Below are positions 1 to 8,344 of a stretch of 51,273 nucleotides of DNA, one piece after another. Positions within the stretch are counted from its first letter, which is position 1. Each line of letters starts with the position of its first letter. The stretch is from Clostridium sp. D53t1_180928_C8 (GTDB lineage Bacteria > Bacillota > Clostridia > Clostridiales > Clostridiaceae): the NCBI RefSeq assembly GCF_015667795.1, contig NZ_JADPEL010000023.1:1-51273 (forward strand), written 5' to 3'. The translations under genes and the position numbers were made by a program. Below the pieces are notes generated by a model. It searched no databases. It saw only the letters and a program-made list of their open reading frames with translations, and was not told the origin of the DNA.

Positions 1-80
1 GACGTGCGAGTAGCACGGCCAGTAACAGAGCCTTATAGGCGTAGAGCAAACCACCCGTTTTACGGGTGGTCCTGATTTTA
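1..80 (+). mobile_element. Right-end remnant of an IS200/IS605-like (TnpB-type) element
   Basis: The first 70 bases are much richer in G+C than the surrounding DNA and end in a perfect 9-bp hairpin, ACCACCCGT (50-58) with ACGGGTGGT (62-70) around a TTT loop, with no T-run after it. A GC-rich structured tail ending in such a hairpin is typical of the 3' end of IS605/IS1341-type elements, where it forms the omega RNA scaffold of TnpB. No transposase lies in the window; any tnpB would be to the left. The family assignment rests on resemblance from memory, and the exact element boundary is not determined. Confidence 0.5.
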
Positions 81-122
81 GAATTTTTAGATAATAAATA
101 TTTATTTATTATCTAAAAATTC
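81..122. terminator. Perfect 20-bp palindrome at the 3' end of ktrA
   Basis: Arms at 81-100 and 103-122 are perfect reverse complements with a 2-base loop. The right arm covers the ktrA stop codon and its last codons. All but four of the arm bases are A or T, and no T-run follows on either strand, so it may act as an mRNA-end or processing hairpin as well as a terminator. It directly abuts the IS-like right end at 1-80. Confidence 0.5.
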
Positions 123-776
123 TTCAAGAGCTCTTATATTATTTTTTTTGCCTATAATTACAATTAAGTCATTTTTTCTTAGTATATAGCTTGGATCAAT
201 TTCTATTACTGTATTTCTATCTCTTTCTAATGCTATAATATTTAAATTAAAATTATCACGTATTTTAGATTTTGATATTGTTTTTCCATCTAATTTATCA
301 GTTATTTTAACTTTTTCTATATGAATATTATTATTTAATTCAATAAACTCTAAAGCTTCTTCATTTAGTAATCTATTTGCAATTCTAATAGCCATATCAC
401 TTTCGGGATATACGACTTCTGCACCAATCTTTTCTAAAACACATCCTTGTTCATAAGTTATTGCTTTAGAAATTACTCTAGGCACTCCTAAATTAATAAC
501 ATTTAAGGTGGTTAATATATTTACATCTATTTTTTCACCTATACATACAAATACAGTTTCACAATTTTGAATTCCGGTTTCTTGTAAGGTTTCCTTATCT
601 AAGTTATTGACAACAAAGGCATTATCAGTAAGTGTTCTAATATTCTTTATTTTATTTTCATCACAATCTAATACTATAACATCTCTTCCGGCTTCTATTA
701 ATGTTTTGGCTAAGGAAAATCCAAATCTTCCTATTCCTATTATTCCAAACTCTACTACTGATTTATAATTAAACAT
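102..776 (-). CDS. ktrA: Ktr/Trk K+ uptake regulatory subunit (RCK)
   Basis: Cytosolic gating subunit of a Ktr-type potassium channel/transporter. The N-terminal RCK domain has the nucleotide-binding glycines G14, G16 and G19 (GIGRFG) and an acidic VIVLDCDE at the end of the second strand; an RCK_C domain, the usual c-di-AMP site in this family, fills the C-terminal third and contains LRKNDLIVIIG. I start at the ATG ending at 776 (224 residues), because AGGAGAG lies just upstream; an in-frame start 15 codons earlier would overlap ktrB. The gene follows ktrB by 11 bp in the same operon. Confidence 0.93.
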   Translation of the reverse strand: MFNYKSVVEFGIIGIGRFGFSLAKTLIEAGRDVIVLDCDENKIKNIRTLTDNAFVVNNLDKETLQETGIQNCETVFVCIGEKIDVNILTTLNVINLGVPRVISKAITYEQGCVLEKIGAEVVYPESDMAIRIANRLLNEEALEFIELNNNIHIEKVKITDKLDGKTISKSKIRDNFNLNIIALERDRNTVIEIDPSYILRKNDLIVIIGKKNNIRALEEFLDNK

Positions 777-787
777 AAATATCTCTC

Positions 788-2080
788 CTATCCTATTATA
801 ACTGTTTCCTCTGAATAACATGCATTTGATGATTCCTTAAAGTACCAAATAGTAGCTATTGTCATAGGTCCTAACCTTCCAATAAACATAATTAGTGAAA
901 TAATAAATTTACTTAAATCAGAAAGATCAGGAGTTATGCCAGTTGATAATCCTACTGTACCAAAAGCGCTAGTTACTTCAAATAATAATTGTATAAAAGT
1001 ATAATTTGGTTCCAAGATACTTAAGGTAAATGTTCCTATACATATAACAAACAAGGCTAAAATAGTAATATTAAATGCTTTTAATATAACACCAAGTGGT
1101 ATTTTTCTTTTAAAGGCAACACAATGATTGTTAGTAGATGTACTATAAATACTTTTATACAAGGTAAATAATGTTGTAGTCTTTATACCACCACCAGTTG
1201 ACCCTGGTGATGCGCCTATAAACATTAAAATAGTTAATACAAATAAGCCTGCATTTGTAAAAGTGCTTAATGGATAAGTACTAAACCCTGCTGTTCTTGC
1301 AGAGGTACTGAAAAAGAATGCTCCAAGCCATGATATATTTTCAGTAAGTTTCAATAATATAGTCCCAACTATTAATAGTATTCCTGTCATGATAAGAACT
1401 ATCTTTGTATGTAGAGTGAATTTTTTAAAAGATCTTATTTCAATAATCTCTTTAATAACTAAAAATCCTATTCCACCAAATATAATTAATCCGCAGGTAG
1501 TTAAATTTAAAATTATATTATTTTGATAAGGTATTAAGTTTTGAAGTCCTCCTAATATATCAAAACCTGAATTGTTAAAAGCAGCAATAGAGTGAAACAA
1601 ACTAATGCCTAAAGCATCTAATGGTTCATAATCTTTTGAAAATACTATATAACTTAATATTACGCCTATACTTTCAAAAACTAAGGTCATAATTAAAATT
1701 GATTTAACTAATTTTACTACTCCTTTTAAGGAGTCTAAATTCATAGATTCTTTTATAAGTGTTCTTTCCTTAATACCCACCTTTTTCCTCATTAACATAA
1801 TAAATCCGACTCCAACTGATGTAACTCCCAGTCCACCTATTTGAATTAATAAGGCTACGATAGTTCGTCCAAATACAGTAAAGGTATCAGCGGTATCTAT
1901 TGCTATTAAGCCTGTTACACACACAGCACTTGTAGATGTGAATAGTGCATCTATAAAAGATACATTTTTACCTTCATTTATAGATATAGGTAGCATTAAT
2001 AATATAGTTCCTAAAAATATTACTATTAAAAAACCTAATACAATAATTCTACCGGGTTTAATTTTCTTAATTAATTTCAT
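788..2080 (-). CDS. ktrB: Ktr/Trk K+ uptake membrane subunit (TrkH/KtrB family)
   Basis: Potassium-translocating subunit, 430 residues, the usual KtrB length. Four pore-loop repeats are visible, each with its selectivity glycine: TSAVCVTGL near residue 54, AAFNNSGFD, SARTAGFST and SAFGTVGLS. About eight transmembrane helices are apparent, with an Arg in the inner gate helix region (GPMTIATIW preceded by IGR). AAGGGAGTG precedes the ATG. It is first or second in an operon ahead of ktrA; a short reading frame with its own ribosome binding site lies 66 bp upstream. No c-di-AMP riboswitch was recognised in the leader. Confidence 0.94.
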   Translation of the reverse strand: MKLIKKIKPGRIIVLGFLIVIFLGTILLMLPISINEGKNVSFIDALFTSTSAVCVTGLIAIDTADTFTVFGRTIVALLIQIGGLGVTSVGVGFIMLMRKKVGIKERTLIKESMNLDSLKGVVKLVKSILIMTLVFESIGVILSYIVFSKDYEPLDALGISLFHSIAAFNNSGFDILGGLQNLIPYQNNIILNLTTCGLIIFGGIGFLVIKEIIEIRSFKKFTLHTKIVLIMTGILLIVGTILLKLTENISWLGAFFFSTSARTAGFSTYPLSTFTNAGLFVLTILMFIGASPGSTGGGIKTTTLFTLYKSIYSTSTNNHCVAFKRKIPLGVILKAFNITILALFVICIGTFTLSILEPNYTFIQLLFEVTSAFGTVGLSTGITPDLSDLSKFIISLIMFIGRLGPMTIATIWYFKESSNACYSEETVIIG

Positions 2081-2146
2081 TTAAAAGTCACTCCCTTAAG
2101 AATAAAATAATATCTTGCTATTAATACTCCTTATAAAGTTAAATAA

Positions 2147-2314
2147 TTAACTGGTGTTAAATTCATAATTTTTATTGAATATTATTTTTATATTAAGTAT
2201 TTTATTAATAATTCTAAAAATTTGAAATAATTTTATTGATAAATATACAATAGCTTGTTCAAAAATATTAATTGATAGTTTATATTCAAAATACTCTTGA
2301 TTAAACTCTTTCAT
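2147..2314 (-). CDS. Possible 55-residue small protein upstream of ktrB
   Basis: An open frame begins MKEFNQEYFEYKL and ends YEFNTS, with AAAGGAG 13 bases before the ATG on the minus strand. It lies 66 bp before ktrB on the same strand, so it could be the first gene of the K+ uptake operon. The middle (about residues 14-46) is Ile/Leu/Phe-rich with scattered Lys, suggesting a short membrane or amphipathic segment. I know no family. A 55-codon frame is uncommon by chance at this AT content, but the spacing to the ribosome binding site is long; regard it as a candidate only. Confidence 0.4.
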   Translation of the reverse strand: MKEFNQEYFEYKLSINIFEQAIVYLSIKLFQIFRIINKILNIKIIFNKNYEFNTS

Positions 2315-2370
2315 AATAAAAATAGTGCTCCTTTTTTATTCAATAAGTATTAATAGCTTTTATATAAAAA

Positions 2371-2406
2371 GACATAATTTACAATTGAAAATATGTAAAT
2401 AATGTC
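2371..2406. promoter_or_regulatory. Inverted repeat in the 2315-2684 intergenic gap
   Basis: GACATAATTTAC (2371-2382) and GTAAATAATGTC (2395-2406) form a 12-bp inverted repeat with one mismatch. It sits between the minus-strand small frame/ktrBA and the plus-strand small protein at 2685, where divergent promoters must lie, so an operator is plausible. The rest of this gap is AT-rich with no other gene, riboswitch or clear terminator that I can recognise. Confidence 0.35.
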
Positions 2407-2684
2407 TTAATAATTTTAAAGGTTATTAGGTTTTATGTTTAAGTTCGTGGAAACATTAAGATTAATATCTAAGTATTTCCATGTAGTTTTATGGATAATT
2501 ATATATAATCAAATATCTAATTTCAATAACTTTATTAATACTTTGATGTTAAATTTTTATAACAATAATTTAACGTTATTTAACAATTACTAAAAGTATA
2601 TTAGTAGGATTTAAGATAAAAAAGTAGTATGGAGTACGATAATAAAATTTAAGCATACTAATCTTGTAAAGGAGAATGATAAAG

Positions 2685-2891
2685 ATGAAGGTTAAGATAG
2701 TATGTAATATAGATAATGAAACAAAAGAAGTAGAGTTACCAATGAATGAATCGGAACTATTAGATATTCAAGGAAGTGTACTTGATAGAAATACGGTAGG
2801 GTATATAACAGGTGCAGAAGTAAAGTATTATGATGAAAATGAAGAAGAAATAGATAATATATTCATTTTAAATAAAAAGTTGCAAAAGTAA
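2685..2891 (+). CDS. Small conserved-looking hypothetical protein (68 aa)
   Basis: Acidic protein of 68 residues, beginning MKVKIVCNIDNETKE and containing YYDENEEEID; predicted cytoplasmic with no membrane segment. I chose the second ATG: AAAGGAG at 2668-2674 gives a 10-base spacer to 2685, whereas the first ATG at 2676 is one base from the ribosome binding site. It stands before the M20 amidohydrolase with an 86-bp gap and may be co-transcribed. I do not recognise the family. Confidence 0.7.
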   Translation: MKVKIVCNIDNETKEVELPMNESELLDIQGSVLDRNTVGYITGAEVKYYDENEEEIDNIFILNKKLQK

Positions 2892-2977
2892 TAAATTGAT
2901 TTATAATGTTTTTTTATAAGTACTAAAATTAAAATTAGAAGATAAAGTACGGTAAAAATGAAAATGAGGTGTATTTT

Positions 2978-4162
2978 ATGAAGGAAATTATGAATCAAGC
3001 TAAATTAATAAAAGATGAATTAATAAGTTATAGAAGGACTATGCATAGTAACCCAGAGGTAGGTTCAGAGTTACCTAAAACAAAAGCATATGTTATGGAT
3101 AAATTAAAGGAGTTCGGATATGAGCCTCAAGAAATATGTGAAAGTGGTATAGTTGCTACAATTAATGGAAATAAAGAAGGAAAAGTATTTTTATTAAGAG
3201 CAGATATGGATGCATTACCAATGAAAGAGGTAACTGAATGTGATTTTAAATCAAATAATGGAAGTATGCATTCATGTGGTCATGATATGCATACTTCAAT
3301 GCTTTTAGGGGCAGCTAAGCTATTAAAACAAAATCAAGATAAAATAGAGGGAACTGTAAAATTAGTATTTCAGCCAGATGAAGAAGGATTTACAGGGGCA
3401 AAAAAAATGATACAATCAGGAGTTTTAGAAAATCCAAAGGTTGATGCAGCTATGGCAATGCATGTTCATTCAGGAACGCCATCTAATGTTGTTTTATGTG
3501 GATTAGGAACTAGCATTGCAGGATGTAATAGATTTAGAATAGTAGTAAGAGGAAATGGATGTCACGGGGCTATGCCTGAATTGGGTGTAGATCCAATAAA
3601 TATAGCAGCTCACATATATATATCTTTACAAGAAATAATTGCTAGAGAAATATCGGCTACACAATCAGCCGTGTTAACTATAGGTAAATTTGTTGGTGGA
3701 GAAGCAGCTAATATAATACCAGGTGAAGTTGTTATGGAGGGTACAATAAGGAGTTTAAATAAGGAGATTGGGGAATTTATATTTAATAGAATTAATGATA
3801 TTGTTATTTCTACTGCTAAGATGTTTAGAGGAGAAGCAGAGTTAATTGAGTTATCATCAGTTCCGCCACTGACTAATGATACGGAGTTATCTAATGAGGT
3901 TACTTCTTATTTAAAGGATTTATTAGGTGAAAAATCAGTAGTATTATTTGAAGGTGGGGGAATGGGATCTGAGGATTTTGCTTCATATTCATATAAGGTT
4001 CCTAGTGTTTATCTTATGCTAGGTGCTGGTACAAAACAAGAAAATTCATTGTATGGAGAAGCAATGCACAATGAAAAGGTGGTATTTAATGAAGACATAT
4101 TAGTTACTGGAGCAGCTATGCATACATATTCTGCAATTATGTGGTTAAAAAATAATAAATAA
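2978..4162 (+). CDS. M20D family metal-dependent amidohydrolase
   Basis: Cytoplasmic zinc/manganese amidohydrolase of the hippurate hydrolase / N-acyl amino acid hydrolase group, 394 residues. Metal and catalytic residues are visible: RADMDALP at 74-81, C100 and H102 in HSCGHDMH, E135/E136 in QPDEEG, H162 in MHVH, a lid domain in the middle, then GSEDFA and a late His in EAMHNE. The start is the ATG at 2978, six bases after AGGTG; a GTG nine bases earlier lacks spacing. Substrate cannot be read from the sequence (N-acetyl or other N-acyl amino acids are usual). Confidence 0.88.
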   Translation: MKEIMNQAKLIKDELISYRRTMHSNPEVGSELPKTKAYVMDKLKEFGYEPQEICESGIVATINGNKEGKVFLLRADMDALPMKEVTECDFKSNNGSMHSCGHDMHTSMLLGAAKLLKQNQDKIEGTVKLVFQPDEEGFTGAKKMIQSGVLENPKVDAAMAMHVHSGTPSNVVLCGLGTSIAGCNRFRIVVRGNGCHGAMPELGVDPINIAAHIYISLQEIIAREISATQSAVLTIGKFVGGEAANIIPGEVVMEGTIRSLNKEIGEFIFNRINDIVISTAKMFRGEAELIELSSVPPLTNDTELSNEVTSYLKDLLGEKSVVLFEGGGMGSEDFASYSYKVPSVYLMLGAGTKQENSLYGEAMHNEKVVFNEDILVTGAAMHTYSAIMWLKNNK

Positions 4163-4180
4163 AATAATTTATTATTTTTT
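4151..4180 (+). terminator. AT-rich hairpin after the M20 gene
   Basis: AATAATAAAT (4151-4160) pairs with ATTTATTATT (4167-4176) and is followed by TTTT. It overlaps the last codons of the amidohydrolase. Its all-AT stem makes it weak. Confidence 0.4.
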
Positions 4181-4289
4181 AATCTAATTTTAATCTTTCT
4201 TATATTTTAGATTAATTTTCCAAATGTATTATATAACCATGATGAACGACAAAAGTAATTAAAAATTAAAAATCATGGAGGTAATATAA

Positions 4290-4829
4290 ATGGAAAGAAA
4301 TGAAATGATCGAGGTATTAATGGGAAAGGCTAATGTAACTAGAGAGGAAGCAGAACAAGCTTTAGGGAACTGTAATTTTGATTTGTTAGATGCTATTGTT
4401 TATTTAGAGAGAAGAGGAAAAGTAGAGAACAATGAAACAACTACTATAATTGAAATTAAAGAAGAAAAAGAAGAAAGTAAAAATCAAAGTAAAAAGCATG
4501 AAGAAAATTTTGGCGGTATAGGAGAAGTTGTTGGAAGAATATTTAAATTTATAGGTAAAATATTTAGAAAAGGAAATGAAAACTTCTTTGAAATTAGAAA
4601 AAATAATGAAAAGCCAATAAGAATATCTTTAACAATGTCAATAATTTTATTGTTGTTATTTATGCCACCAACTTTAATACTATTAGTTATAGGATTGTTC
4701 TGTGGATATAAATATTCATTATCAGGGAAGAAAGTAAATTATGAAGGCGTAAATAATATTTTTGAAGAAGTCTCAAAATCAGCAGATACTATTAAAAAAG
4801 ATTTTAAAAAAGGTTATGAAGAACAATAG
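4290..4829 (+). CDS. DUF4342 membrane protein with UBA-like N terminus (copy 1)
   Basis: Protein of 179 residues. Residues 1-43 resemble the UBA/TS-N three-helix fold (MIEVLMGKANVTREEAEQA, then DLLDAIVYLERRG). A charged Glu/Lys linker follows, then a positively charged stretch and one long hydrophobic segment or hairpin (about 114-144, ending GYKYSL), the DUF4342 pattern. GGAGGT precedes the ATG. It is a paralogue of the next gene, but has its own terminator (4837-4869), so it is probably a separate transcript. The function of the family is unknown; a role with the downstream two-component system is inference. Confidence 0.8.
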   Translation: MERNEMIEVLMGKANVTREEAEQALGNCNFDLLDAIVYLERRGKVENNETTTIIEIKEEKEESKNQSKKHEENFGGIGEVVGRIFKFIGKIFRKGNENFFEIRKNNEKPIRISLTMSIILLLLFMPPTLILLVIGLFCGYKYSLSGKKVNYEGVNNIFEEVSKSADTIKKDFKKGYEEQ

Positions 4830-4836
4830 GTTAATG

Positions 4837-4869
4837 AGGAATAGGGTAAAACTTATTCCTTTATTTTTT
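4837..4869 (+). terminator. Rho-independent terminator after DUF4342 copy 1
   Basis: AGGAATA (4837-4843) pairs with TATTCCT (4854-4860), followed by TTATTTTTT. Confidence 0.65.
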
Positions 4870-4948
4870 GTGAAAATAATAGTTTAGATGTTATAATTTA
4901 GTAGAATACTTATAAAGAGAAGTTATTAATTAAATTTGGGAGAATAAA

Positions 4949-5509
4949 ATGGAAAAGCGAGAGCTTGTAGATAAATTAAAATATAAAACTAATATAAGCT
5001 ATGAAGAAGCTAAAGATGCTTTAGAAAATAGTAATTGGGATATGTTAGAAGCTATGCTTTATTTAGAGAATAAGGGAATAATAAAAAAACCTGCTGTAAG
5101 TGTTTTTTATAGTAATAATCAGCAGTATGAATATAGTAAAGGGGAAGAAGAAGGCAAAGAGGATTATAAAAATAATAATAGTGAAAATAGATATAATAAG
5201 AAAAATGATTTTTATGGAGTCTTTGAAGTAATATGTAAGTCTATAGATACATGCAATAATATTTTAATTGAGATAAAAAAAGATAATGGATTGCTTTTTA
5301 AATTACCTCTTACAGTAGTAATAGTATTATTATTTTTTGCATTTTGGATTTTGATTCCTTTAATAATTATTGGATTATTTTTTGGAATCAAATTTAAAGT
5401 GTATTCTAAAAATGTAAATACAGATAAAGCTAATAAAGTAATAAGTAGAATTGAAAAAATAGTTTATGAGATAAAAGAAAAAGTAAAAAGGGGGACTAAA
5501 CATGATTAA
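4949..5509 (+). CDS. DUF4342 membrane protein with UBA-like N terminus (copy 2)
   Basis: Protein of 186 residues, same architecture as the preceding gene: UBA-like helices at 1-42 (MEKRELVDKLKYKTNISYEE and DMLEAMLYLENKG), a low-complexity Asn/Lys/Glu linker, and a hydrophobic segment near residues 119-147 ending FFGIKFK. GGGAGA precedes the ATG. Its last 8 bases overlap the response regulator start, so it is translationally coupled to the two-component system, which suggests an accessory or target role there (inference). Tandem duplication followed by divergence is likely. Confidence 0.82.
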   Translation: MEKRELVDKLKYKTNISYEEAKDALENSNWDMLEAMLYLENKGIIKKPAVSVFYSNNQQYEYSKGEEEGKEDYKNNNSENRYNKKNDFYGVFEVICKSIDTCNNILIEIKKDNGLLFKLPLTVVIVLLFFAFWILIPLIIIGLFFGIKFKVYSKNVNTDKANKVISRIEKIVYEIKEKVKRGTKHD

Positions 5510-6182
5510 AATTTTAATTATTGAAGATGAAGAAAAGCTAGCAAGATTTGTTGAGCTAGAACTTAAACATGAAGGTTATGAAGTAATAAAAGCAACTAAT
5601 GGAAGAATAGGTATTGAAATAGCAGAGCAAGATAAAGTAGATTTAGTTCTTCTTGATGTAATGCTTCCGGAGATTAATGGACTTGAAGTGTTAAGAAGGA
5701 TTAGAAGAGTTTCAGATATTCCAATAATAATGCTTACTGCAAGAGATTCTGTTATGGATAAGGTATCAGGTCTTGATGCAGGGGCAGATGATTATATAAC
5801 TAAACCATTTGCAATAGAGGAATTACTTGCAAGAATAAGAACAGCTCTTAAAAAGAGAATAGTTACAGAAAAGAAAAATGAAGATGTAATAAGTTGTGGA
5901 TTATTAAGTTTAGATAAAATGAAGCATAAGGTAATGTATGATAATACTGAAATTGAATTAACTAATAGAGAATTTAACTTGCTTCAAATATTAATGGAAA
6001 ATAAAAATATAGTATTAACTAGAGATGTACTTATAGAAAAAGTCTGTGGTTATGATTATATTGGTGAAACTAATGTAATAGATGTCTATATAAGGTTTTT
6101 AAGAACTAAAATTGATGATGCATTTAAAACAAAAATAATAACGACAGTTCGTGGAGTAGGATACGTAATAAAGGATGAGTAA
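5502..6182 (+). CDS. OmpR/PhoB-family response regulator
   Basis: DNA-binding response regulator, 226 residues. Receiver domain at 1-115 with acidic pocket E8/D9, phospho-acceptor D52 (LVLLDVMLP), switch Thr in MLTARD and Lys in YITKPF. C-terminal winged helix (about 130-225) includes LTNREFNLL and TVRGVGYVI. GGGGG lies before the ATG inside the previous gene. It overlaps both neighbours by 8 bases, forming a DUF4342-regulator-kinase operon. The target genes cannot be read; the upstream DUF4342 genes are candidates for autoregulation. Confidence 0.95.
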   Translation: MIKILIIEDEEKLARFVELELKHEGYEVIKATNGRIGIEIAEQDKVDLVLLDVMLPEINGLEVLRRIRRVSDIPIIMLTARDSVMDKVSGLDAGADDYITKPFAIEELLARIRTALKKRIVTEKKNEDVISCGLLSLDKMKHKVMYDNTEIELTNREFNLLQILMENKNIVLTRDVLIEKVCGYDYIGETNVIDVYIRFLRTKIDDAFKTKIITTVRGVGYVIKDE

Positions 6183-7422
6183 GCATAAGAAGAATAAAAA
6201 AGTTACATCTATTGCAATAAAGCTTAATGCTATACAGGTAAGAGATTTATTCTTTAAGTTTCTTATAATTGATACCATATTACTAGCTATATTACTAATT
6301 TTATGGTGCATTGATTCAGAAAAGAGTTTTTATGGCTCAGTAGTAGAAAGTGCTCAAAGAAAAATAAACTTTTATCCAATAGAAACAGCAACTTATACAG
6401 TAATTTGGGATAGTGGAAATACTATGGTTAAGGAAGCGAGTGAGTTTTTATATAATATAAGAAAAATAAGTATAATATTAGGAATTGCAGAAGGGATATT
6501 TTTATTAGAAGAAATAATTTTTGGTACAGCAAAGGTTAGAAGAATCTTAAGACCTCTTAATGAAATAGCAGAAACAACAAGTAGGCTTAGTAATTTAGAT
6601 TTTGATGAAGAAAAATTTCATAACTTAGAGGATGCCATATCTAAAATAAGCCCTGTAACTTCTGATGAAAGAATAAAGATTGAGGATAGTGAATTTCAAG
6701 GTTTAGAAGAGGCGATAAATAAATTATTAGATAGAATGAGGGATTCATATAGGCAGCAGGCGAGATTTGTCTCAGATGCTTCTCATGAACTTAGAACTCC
6801 AATTTCGGTAATACAAGGATATGCAAATATGCTTGATAGATGGGGAAAAGATGATGAAAGTGTATTAGAGGAATCGATAGCTGCAATAAAGTCTGAATCT
6901 GAAAGTATGAAGAATTTGGTAGAACAGTTATTATTTTTAGCTAGAGGTATTAATGGAAAAACTCATCTTACTTTAACTAAGTTTTCTCTTAATAATCTGA
7001 TTAAGGAAGTTACTGAAGAATCTAAAATGATAGATGATAAACATATATATAATTATGTTGATTTTGAAGAAGATATTGATGTTTATGGTGACATTGGACT
7101 TATTAAGCAAACAGCTAGGATTTTAGTTGAAAATGCAGCAAAGTATACAGAACAAGGAGAAGAAATACTTCTTAAAGTTAGTAAAAATAATAGTGGTGAA
7201 GCTTATTTTTCTATTCAAGATAATGGAATTGGAATGGATGAGGAAGATGTACCTCATATATTTGAAAGATTCTTTAGAGCAGACACAGCAAGAGTTAGAA
7301 AAGATGGTGGGACAGGGCTAGGATTATCTATAGCTAAGTGGATTATTGATAATCATAAGGGGTATTTTAGTGTTTTAAGTAGAAAAGAAATAGGAACTAG
7401 AATAACGGTATATTTACCATAA
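6175..7422 (+). CDS. Sensor histidine kinase (HAMP-HisKA-HATPase_c)
   Basis: Membrane kinase of 415 residues. Two transmembrane helices at about 25-46 and 97-116 enclose a short extracytoplasmic loop of about 50 residues. A HAMP-like region follows (RPLNEIAETTSRL) and is lengthened by an acidic stretch near 140-175. HisKA has H204 in SDASHELRTP; the ATPase domain has NAAKYTE, DNGIGM and GTGLGLS. It overlaps the response regulator by 8 bases and is its partner. The small sensor loop suggests intramembrane or envelope sensing. Confidence 0.95.
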   Translation: MSKHKKNKKVTSIAIKLNAIQVRDLFFKFLIIDTILLAILLILWCIDSEKSFYGSVVESAQRKINFYPIETATYTVIWDSGNTMVKEASEFLYNIRKISIILGIAEGIFLLEEIIFGTAKVRRILRPLNEIAETTSRLSNLDFDEEKFHNLEDAISKISPVTSDERIKIEDSEFQGLEEAINKLLDRMRDSYRQQARFVSDASHELRTPISVIQGYANMLDRWGKDDESVLEESIAAIKSESESMKNLVEQLLFLARGINGKTHLTLTKFSLNNLIKEVTEESKMIDDKHIYNYVDFEEDIDVYGDIGLIKQTARILVENAAKYTEQGEEILLKVSKNNSGEAYFSIQDNGIGMDEEDVPHIFERFFRADTARVRKDGGTGLGLSIAKWIIDNHKGYFSVLSRKEIGTRITVYLP

Positions 7423-7645
7423 CAAATATAATAAATTAAAATTAAATTTACTATATTATCAATAAAATCTATTATTAATGGTAATGTACTAATATTATGT
7501 AAAATAATTAAGAGTTCTTTTTATTATCTTGTTAAATTTAATAAATTCATTATTTAACGTTAGGATTCAACTATAGGCATTGTATCAAAATATTATGTCT
7601 ATAATATACTGTTATTATAACTGTATAAAGGAGTTGGATAAATTT

Positions 7646-8146
7646 ATGGCTTACTTTGAAGGAAGTTATAGATTAGCTAAGAGTGATTTAGTTAGTGAAA
7701 TTGAATTTCAATTTGATGAAAGACCAGATGGTGATGATGTTCCTATATCAATTGATGCTATGAATCCTACCCATATGCTTGAAGTAGGATTTAAGCAAGT
7801 TTTCGCAGGCGATGTTATATGGTTAAATGGGGTTGTTGTATTAGATCATGAATATGAACCAGACTTAGAAGATGGGGAAACTACTGAAGCTGAAAATGCT
7901 AATATTACAATAATTATTCAGAAGGTTTCTTCATTAATGAGTACTCCTAAACCTATATACACTTTAGAAGTTGATCTTGCACCAGCAAGTGATGATGTGG
8001 CAATTCCATTTTCACATGTAGATATTGAAACTACAAACCTTAGAAATGTTAGATATAGGGTATTGGTATATTCAGATGCTAAAGCTATGGAAGATGTTGA
8101 TATTGAAGGACCAAATACTTTAACAGCTATTAGATTTATAAAGTAA
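7646..8146 (+). CDS. Hypothetical acidic beta-rich protein (166 aa)
   Basis: I do not recognise this protein. It starts MAYFEGSYRLAKSD and ends NTLTAIRFIK, is rich in Asp, Glu, Val and Ile with alternating hydrophobic residues, and looks like an all-beta cytosolic or structural domain without signal peptide or membrane segment. The ATG at 7646 follows AAAGGAG by 12 bases. An upstream in-frame ATG at 7580 is rejected because a promoter-like TTGTAT/TATAAT region (7580-7607) lies inside that extension. It is monocistronic, closed by a strong terminator at 8294-8344. A spore-surface or structural role is possible but unsupported. Confidence 0.72.
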   Translation: MAYFEGSYRLAKSDLVSEIEFQFDERPDGDDVPISIDAMNPTHMLEVGFKQVFAGDVIWLNGVVVLDHEYEPDLEDGETTEAENANITIIIQKVSSLMSTPKPIYTLEVDLAPASDDVAIPFSHVDIETTNLRNVRYRVLVYSDAKAMEDVDIEGPNTLTAIRFIK

Positions 8147-8293
8147 AATAAACGTTATGTATACAATTTAAGTAAAAAGGTATATTTTAATTTACAGATT
8201 ATTTATACTGTTTATTGAAGTTAATATAAAAAGTCTCATTTAAAATACAAAATATAAACAGGAATATATCTATTAGATTAATTTTCACATTTA

Positions 8294-8344
8294 AGATGTA
8301 TTATATTTAATCCTAAAATTAAATATAATACATCTCTTTTTTTA
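8294..8344 (+). terminator. Strong 18-bp hairpin terminator
   Basis: Perfect arms at 8294-8311 and 8318-8335 with a 6-base loop are followed by CTTTTTTTA. It ends the gene at 7646 and lies tail-to-tail with the LysR gene, whose stop codon it reaches. Confidence 0.88.

Noticed and set aside
2081-2684. c-di-AMP (ydaO) riboswitch upstream of ktrB
   Set aside because: The region is AT-rich with none of the conserved GC-containing core segments.
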